DNA from: Bacteroidota bacterium
GTDB taxonomy: Bacteria > Bacteroidota > Bacteroidia > Flavobacteriales > Flavobacteriaceae
Length of the DNA: 11,895 bases
Assembly (NCBI GenBank): GCA_015767395.1
Contig: JADWMI010000053.1
Coordinates: 1 to 11,895, forward strand
Reading direction: 5' to 3'
Part shown: positions 7,648 to 11,895 of the stretch, one piece after another
Numbering within the stretch: the stretch's first letter is position 1
Layout of the letters: each line of letters opens with the position of its first letter
Made by a program: the position numbers and the translations under genes
Notes under the pieces: generated by a model
What the model saw: the letters and a program-made list of their open reading frames with translations, nothing else
Told to the model about the DNA's origin: nothing
Databases searched by the model: none

Positions 7648-7746
7648 ATGGCAAAAAGTCAAGACGCAAAGAAAAACGTAAAAAAGGAACCGGCAAAAAC
7701 TGCTAAAGAAAAAAGAGCGGCAAAAAGAGAAAAGAAAGCGAAGTAA
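7648..7746 (+). CDS. Small lysine/alanine-rich hypothetical protein (32 aa)
   Basis: ATG to TAA encodes 32 residues beginning MAKSQDAKKNVKKEPAK and ending with AKREKKAK. About 13 of 32 residues are Lys, with several Ala and Glu and no aromatic or Cys residue, so it is very basic and probably disordered or helical when bound. A promoter with both Bacteroidota boxes lies upstream, and the codons are spaced like a real gene although the base composition (A-rich) favours chance Lys codons. The composition suggests binding to nucleic acid or ribosomes, by inference only; I recognise no named family. It sits alone between the divergent dihydrouridine synthase gene and the MFS gene, with 195 bp before the MFS start. 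It is a good candidate for a gene missed by length cut-offs. Confidence 0.7.
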   Translation: MAKSQDAKKNVKKEPAKTAKEKRAAKREKKAK

Positions 7747-7917
7747 ATTATGTTTTTTTTCTTTATCAATTTAATTGATAGATGGTGTTAAGAGTATATA
7801 AGATTGTTGTTTTGAAATGATTTTCAGTCAGCAAAAAATACGATTAGCACTTTTTTTATGAAAAATACTTTGTGAATTATATTGTTGTATTCATTTCAAT
7901 TTCATTCATTGAAAAGA

Positions 7918-7925
7918 TACTTTTG
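7918..7925 (+). promoter_or_regulatory. Bacteroidota -7 promoter element for the MFS gene
   Basis: TACTTTTG matches TAnnTTTG exactly, 16 bases before the ATG at 7942. A near -33 box, TTTC at 7894-7897, lies 20 bases upstream. The element lies inside the longer TTG-initiated version of the ORF (7882), which argues that translation begins at 7942. Confidence 0.6.
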
Positions 7926-7941
7926 CATTTTAAAACCAACC

Positions 7942-9249
7942 ATGTCTAAATCAAATAGATTTTCTTTTATCAACCCAAATAAATTTCCGTTTTTTTATGG
8001 TTATATGGTTCTTTTTATTGGAACTATAGGCGTTTTTGCGAGTGTCCCTGGTCAAACTGTTGGGGTTTCTGTTTTTACAGATCCTTTAAAAGATGCGCTG
8101 GGATTGACTAGGAATCAGTTTAGCAATGCCTATATGATTGGGACATTTATAAGTGCATTTTTTGTTGGAAAAGCAGGGATTTTATTCGATAAGTTTGGAG
8201 CACGTTATGTCGCTTTTTTCGCCACTATCATTTTAGGAATTTCTTTATTGTTATGTTCGGTTTCGGTTCAAATAAGTGAAACTATTCAATATTATTTAAA
8301 TATTACTTCTTGGATTATTCCTTTTATGGTTATTACAATGCTGTTTTTTTTAATGCGATTAAGCGGACAAGGAATATTAACAATGGCTTCTCGAAATATG
8401 ATTATGATGTGGTTCAATACCAGTAGAGGAAAGGTAAACGCTATTAGTAGTATTGCCATTTCACTTGGTTTTTCAAGTTCCCCCATATTATTAAACAGCC
8501 TTATTGAAAACAATGGTTGGGAATTGAGTTGGCAATTAATTGCGTGTTGTCTGTTTATTTTTAGTTTTTTTATATTACAATTGTATCGAAATAAACCTGA
8601 AGATTTCAATTTGATTCCTGATGGTGCCGCAATAAATACCGAAAAAAAAGAGGAGACAAGAATCGAATATAATTTAACCTTAAAAGAAGCAAAAAAAACG
8701 AGAGCATTCTGGATGTTTGGTTTGGTATTGGCATTTAATAGCTTTTTTATAACTGGTTTTACATTTCATGTAATTTCTATTTTTTCAAGTCAAGATTATT
8801 CAAAAGCACAAGCAATTGCCATCTTTTTACCAATATCAATTATTGCAGTGACAGTATCAACCATTGGTAATATTTTAAGCGATTATTTTCAACACAAAAT
8901 TTATTTATTTATCATGCTTTTTAGCGCTGTAATTGCTTCATTAGGACTCATATTTTTAAATTCAGCCTTTGGGGTTTATCTATTAATAGGGGGGTTAGGA
9001 ACGTTGGGTGGTTTATTTGGTATTATCAATGCAGTGACATGGCCGCGCTATTATGGCAGAAAATACTTAGGTGCCATTTCTGGTAAAATAATGAGTTTTT
9101 TAGTATTTGCAAGCGCTGTAGCACCTAGCTTATTTAGTTATAGTTATACAACCTTTGGCTCGTATAGTTATATTGGATATGTCAATTTAGTTTTTTTAAC
9201 TTTTCTAATTATTGGTTCCTTTAAAGTTGAAAAACCTCATAAGAGTTAA
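7942..9249 (+). CDS. Major facilitator superfamily (MFS) transporter, substrate unknown
   Basis: A 435-residue inner-membrane secondary transporter. About 12 hydrophobic helices can be drawn: roughly 18-40, 60-80, 88-108, 122-145, 165-185, 196-214, then a charged cytoplasmic loop 215-255, then 256-280, 288-312, 320-338, 342-366, 380-400 and 408-427. This 6 + 6 layout is typical of MFS. The loop between helices 2 and 3, GILFDKFGARYV (79-90), matches MFS motif A, and GNILSDYFQHK (309-319) is its counterpart in the second half. Overall appearance is like the oxalate/monocarboxylate group, but this is weak and no substrate can be named. An ORF of 455 residues opens at TTG 7882; I chose the ATG at 7942 because a -7 promoter element lies between the two and the extra 20 residues resemble nothing. 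The gene stands alone; the next gene has its own promoter element. Confidence 0.88.
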   Translation: MSKSNRFSFINPNKFPFFYGYMVLFIGTIGVFASVPGQTVGVSVFTDPLKDALGLTRNQFSNAYMIGTFISAFFVGKAGILFDKFGARYVAFFATIILGISLLLCSVSVQISETIQYYLNITSWIIPFMVITMLFFLMRLSGQGILTMASRNMIMMWFNTSRGKVNAISSIAISLGFSSSPILLNSLIENNGWELSWQLIACCLFIFSFFILQLYRNKPEDFNLIPDGAAINTEKKEETRIEYNLTLKEAKKTRAFWMFGLVLAFNSFFITGFTFHVISIFSSQDYSKAQAIAIFLPISIIAVTVSTIGNILSDYFQHKIYLFIMLFSAVIASLGLIFLNSAFGVYLLIGGLGTLGGLFGIINAVTWPRYYGRKYLGAISGKIMSFLVFASAVAPSLFSYSYTTFGSYSYIGYVNLVFLTFLIIGSFKVEKPHKS

Positions 9250-9306
9250 TTTTTTTCATAAATATTTAGCATAAAACAATTTTATGGCTATCGCTTAAAA
9301 AGGGAC

Positions 9307-9314
9307 TATCTTTG
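9307..9314 (+). promoter_or_regulatory. Bacteroidota -7 promoter element for the helicase pair
   Basis: TATCTTTG matches TAnnTTTG exactly, 14 bases before the ATG at 9329. No TTTG -33 box is visible. Because the second helicase begins 9 bp after the first ends, this promoter probably drives both. Confidence 0.6.
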
Positions 9315-9328
9315 CCGAAATTAATTTT

Positions 9329-10666
9329 ATGTCAAAACAATTTTCCGATTTAGGAATTATAGCACCTCTTCAAAAAAGTTTAGTCGATTTACAAATCACC
9401 ATTCCTACCGAAATTCAAGAAAAATCAATTCCAGTTTTAATAAATAAACAAGATGATTTTGTAGGCTTGGCAAAAACAGGTACTGGTAAAACAGCTGCTT
9501 TTGGTCTCCCTTTATTACAATTAATAAATGTTGAAGAATCAACCATACAGGCTGTAATTATAGCACCGACAAGAGAATTGGGGCAACAGATTTATAATAA
9601 TTTAATTTCTTTCACTACCTATTTACCGGCTATTTCAATAGCCTCTATTTGTGGTGGAATACCTATAAAACCTCAAATTGAACGGTTAAAGAGCGATACG
9701 CATATAATTGTAGCAACACCAGGGCGTTTGATTGATTTAATTAAACGAAATGCCATCAGTATTAAAAATGCAAATTATTTAGTATTGGATGAAGCTGATG
9801 AAATGGTGACATCTCTTAAAGAAGGTTTGGATGAAATTATTAAGGCGCTTCCAAAAGCAAGAAGAACTTTTTTGTTTACCGCAACAATGCCTGGAACTAT
9901 AAAGCAATTGATTCAGAATTATATGTCTAAGCACGTAATTCAGGTGAGTGCTAATATGGAAACAGTTGGTAATGAAAAAATTGACCATCAATATGTGGTT
10001 GTTGAACCCATTGAGAAATTAGACGTTTTAATGCATTTTTTAAATTCAAAAGAAGGAGAGCGGGGTATTATTTTTTGTAAAACAAAGGCAGCAGTCAATA
10101 AATTAGCAAAAAACTTAGCTATTAATAAATTTTCATCAGGTGCGTTGCACGGAAGTTTAACCCAGCCCATTCGAGATCGTATCATGGAGCAATTTAGAGC
10201 AGGTTATATCAATATTTTGGTTGCTACAGATCTTGCTGCAAGGGGAATCGATGTGAAAGAAATATCATATGTGGTGAATTACCACTTACCAGATGTACCG
10301 GAAACTTATGTGCATAGAAGCGGTAGAACTGCAAGAGCAGGTGCAAACGGACTTTCGTTGACAGTATTACAACAAGAAGAAGTTAAAGATTTGGCTGAAT
10401 TTGAAGCGGTCTTAGGAATTCCTTTCTCGGAATTTAAAAAAGCAGATGCTAAAAGTATTGAAGAAAATAATGCTTTATTGTGGGCTAAAAAAATATTTAA
10501 AACAAAACCCAATCATTCAATTCCCCAGGATTTTAAAAATAAAATAAGTACTGTATTTCACCATTTGACCAAAGAAGAATTAATTGAGAAAGTTTTAGCA
10601 AATTATTTGGCTCAAAATAGCAATGCAACAACAAAACCAGCAGTAATTAAAAAGAAAAAAAACTAA
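9329..10666 (+). CDS. DEAD-box ATP-dependent RNA helicase (canonical)
   Basis: ATP-dependent RNA helicase of 445 residues that would unwind or remodel RNA duplexes, as in ribosome assembly, mRNA decay or cold growth. All motifs are in order: Q motif with Phe5 and IPTEIQ (25-30); Walker A AKTGTGKT (48-55); Ia APTRELG (79-85); Ib TPGR (130-133); motif II DEAD (154-157); III TAT (184-186); IV IIFCKTK (247-253); V VATDLAARGID (298-308); VI HRSGRTAR (329-336). The tail from about 340 holds a helical segment (EELIEKVLANYLAQ) and ends in the basic KKKKN, without an obvious RRM-like DbpA domain. It resembles the CsdA/DeaD or CshA group in its core, but the tail does not allow a firm gene name. Its stop is 9 bp before the second helicase start, so the two are probably one transcript from the element at 9307-9314. 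Confidence 0.95.
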   Translation: MSKQFSDLGIIAPLQKSLVDLQITIPTEIQEKSIPVLINKQDDFVGLAKTGTGKTAAFGLPLLQLINVEESTIQAVIIAPTRELGQQIYNNLISFTTYLPAISIASICGGIPIKPQIERLKSDTHIIVATPGRLIDLIKRNAISIKNANYLVLDEADEMVTSLKEGLDEIIKALPKARRTFLFTATMPGTIKQLIQNYMSKHVIQVSANMETVGNEKIDHQYVVVEPIEKLDVLMHFLNSKEGERGIIFCKTKAAVNKLAKNLAINKFSSGALHGSLTQPIRDRIMEQFRAGYINILVATDLAARGIDVKEISYVVNYHLPDVPETYVHRSGRTARAGANGLSLTVLQQEEVKDLAEFEAVLGIPFSEFKKADAKSIEENNALLWAKKIFKTKPNHSIPQDFKNKISTVFHHLTKEELIEKVLANYLAQNSNATTKPAVIKKKKN

Positions 10667-10675
10667 TTTATTAAG

Positions 10676-11895
10676 ATGGCAAATACAATAAAAGAGCAAC
10701 AAGAGATTCTTGATAAATTAAACATAGCACAATTAAATGCAATGCAGGAGGAATCAATTCCAGTAATTGAAACAACTAAAAATACGGTATTACTTTCTCC
10801 AACCGGAACAGGAAAAACCTTGGCGTTTTTATTACCTATAATTGGTAGTTTAGATCCTGAAAGTAGTGAAGTACAAGCCTTAATTTTGGTTCCTTCAAGA
10901 GAATTGGCTATTCAAATAGAGCAGGTTATTAGAAGTATGGGTTCAGGTTATAAGGTGAACGCTGTTTATGGTGGACGCTCTATGGCGAAGGATAAAATTG
11001 AATTGAAACACATACCAGCAATATTAATTGGAACGCCTGGTAGAATTTCAGATCATTTTGAAAATGAACGTTTTTCGAAAGATTATATAAAAACTTTGGT
11101 ATTAGATGAATTTGATAAATGTTTAGAAGTTGGTTTTGAAAATGAAATGAAAAATATTGTCAGTTTTATGCCAAGTATCAACAAGCGTATATTAACTTCT
11201 GCAACTAAAGGGGTTCAAATTCCAAGTTTTGTAAGACTTGACAAGCCTGTGATATTAAATTATTTAGCTGACAAGGTACCTTCAGAATTAACCGTTAAAA
11301 CCGTTATTTCTCCTTCGAAAAATAAGTTAAGCACGCTTTTACAATTGTTTAAACATGTTGGAAATGAGCCTGGTATTGTTTTTTGCAATCTAAAAGATAG
11401 CATTGAGGATGTTAGTGCCTTTTTAGAAAAAAACAACATTCGTTTTGGTTGCTTTCACGGAGGTATGGATCAAAAAGACCGTGAACGTTCTTTAATTAAA
11501 TTTAGAAATGGAACAAATCAAGTAATTGTAGCGACAGATGTAGCAGCGAGAGGTCTTGATATTCCAGAGGTAAAATATATTGTACACTATGAGTTACCAG
11601 TGCATAGTGATGATTTTACACATAGAAATGGAAGAACGGCCAGAATTGCAGCAAAAGGAACTGCTTATGTGCTGAAATGGGAGAAGGAAAATCTACCTGA
11701 TTTTATTATAAACCCTTCACCAGAAAACATCAATAGTAAAGCTGAATATGTAGCGCCATATTGGGAAACATTATTTATCTCAGGAGGAAGAAAAGATAAA
11801 ATTTCAAAAGGAGATATTGCGGGTTTATTTATCAAACAAGGAAATCTTTCAAAAGAACAATTGGGCGTTATAGAATTAAAACAAGATTGCACTTT
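10676..11895 (+). CDS. DEAD-box-type RNA helicase with DEFD motif and DbpA-like C-terminus (3' end outside window)
   Basis: The frame opens at ATG 10676 (MANTIKEQQEIL) and runs without stop through 406 complete codons to the window edge, so the true end is not seen. Helicase motifs: SPTGTGKT (Walker A, 41-48), VPSRELA (72-78), GTPGR (119-123), motif II DEFD (144-147) instead of DEAD, SAT (175-177), GIVFCNLK (233-240), VATDVAARGLDIP (285-297) and HRNGRTAR (316-323). The Q-motif Gln (Gln24 in AQLNAMQ) is present, but the upstream aromatic residue is missing and the N-terminus is short. From about 366, SGGRKDKISKGDIAGLF followed by a Gly-rich turn and LGVIEL resembles the start of the DbpA RNA-binding domain (PF03880), which in E. 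coli DbpA recognises a 23S rRNA hairpin. A ribosome-assembly role is therefore plausible by inference. It lies 9 bp after the canonical helicase, probably in the same operon. Confidence 0.9.
   Translation, partial: MANTIKEQQEILDKLNIAQLNAMQEESIPVIETTKNTVLLSPTGTGKTLAFLLPIIGSLDPESSEVQALILVPSRELAIQIEQVIRSMGSGYKVNAVYGGRSMAKDKIELKHIPAILIGTPGRISDHFENERFSKDYIKTLVLDEFDKCLEVGFENEMKNIVSFMPSINKRILTSATKGVQIPSFVRLDKPVILNYLADKVPSELTVKTVISPSKNKLSTLLQLFKHVGNEPGIVFCNLKDSIEDVSAFLEKNNIRFGCFHGGMDQKDRERSLIKFRNGTNQVIVATDVAARGLDIPEVKYIVHYELPVHSDDFTHRNGRTARIAAKGTAYVLKWEKENLPDFIINPSPENINSKAEYVAPYWETLFISGGRKDKISKGDIAGLFIKQGNLSKEQLGVIELKQDCT

Noticed and set aside
7764..7780. Hairpin TATCAAT-TTA-ATTGATA after the micro-ORF as a terminator
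   Set aside because: The stem is seven pairs, mostly A-T, and no T-tract follows on either strand (the T-run lies before it).
8292..8609. Minus-strand ORF of 105 residues inside the MFS gene
   Set aside because: Antisense shadow of transmembrane-helix codons; no recognisable protein features.
11665..11892. Minus-strand ORF of 75 residues at the right edge
   Set aside because: Lies antisense to the second helicase, whose frame continues through all its motifs to the window end.
1..11895. Defence island, CRISPR array, prophage, IS element, tRNA or rRNA
   Set aside because: No spaced direct repeats, transposase, integrase or RNA gene structure seen; gene content is core metabolism and RNA processing.

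Overview
The window looks like a housekeeping stretch of a low-GC Bacteroidota chromosome, most likely a member of the Flavobacteriaceae. The evidence is the strongly AT-rich sequence, the near absence of Shine-Dalgarno sequences before start codons, several copies of the Bacteroidota -7 promoter element TAnnTTTG just upstream of genes, and the protein families present. I see no phage, IS, CRISPR, tRNA or rRNA sequence.

Layout. Positions 1-2623 (+) carry the acetate pathway: the C-terminal part of phosphotransacetylase (pta, cut by the window start) followed by complete acetate kinase (ackA), closed by a strong terminator. Positions 2778-4676 (+) encode a secreted S9 serine peptidase with its own promoter. 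A bidirectional terminator separates it from two minus-strand genes: a GT35 (alpha-glucan phosphorylase-like) protein at 4731-6371 and, upstream of it, a tRNA-dihydrouridine synthase at 6487-7455. A divergent intergenic region follows, holding a tiny lysine-rich 32-residue ORF (7648-7746, +). Then come a 12-TM MFS transporter (7942-9249, +) and two tandem DEAD-box-type RNA helicases (9329-10666 and 10676 to the window end, +). The first helicase is canonical. The second has a DEFD motif II, a reduced Q motif and the beginning of a DbpA-like RNA-binding domain.

How the genes work together. Pta and AckA interconvert acetyl-CoA, acetyl phosphate and acetate and make ATP. The GT35 protein belongs by family to storage-polysaccharide metabolism, but the lysine that binds PLP in glycogen phosphorylases is Thr449 here, so phosphorylase activity is doubtful. 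The dihydrouridine synthase and the two helicases are RNA-modification and RNA-remodelling functions. The S9 peptidase probably helps peptide breakdown in the periplasm, and the MFS substrate is unknown.

Two start codons need correction relative to the longest ORFs (dihydrouridine synthase and MFS). In both cases the longer ORF begins at TTG, at or upstream of a promoter element. I found no clear novel multi-gene system. The best leads are the PLP-lysine-less GT35 protein, the DEFD helicase paired with a canonical one, the micro-ORF, and the palindromic spacer between pta and ackA.
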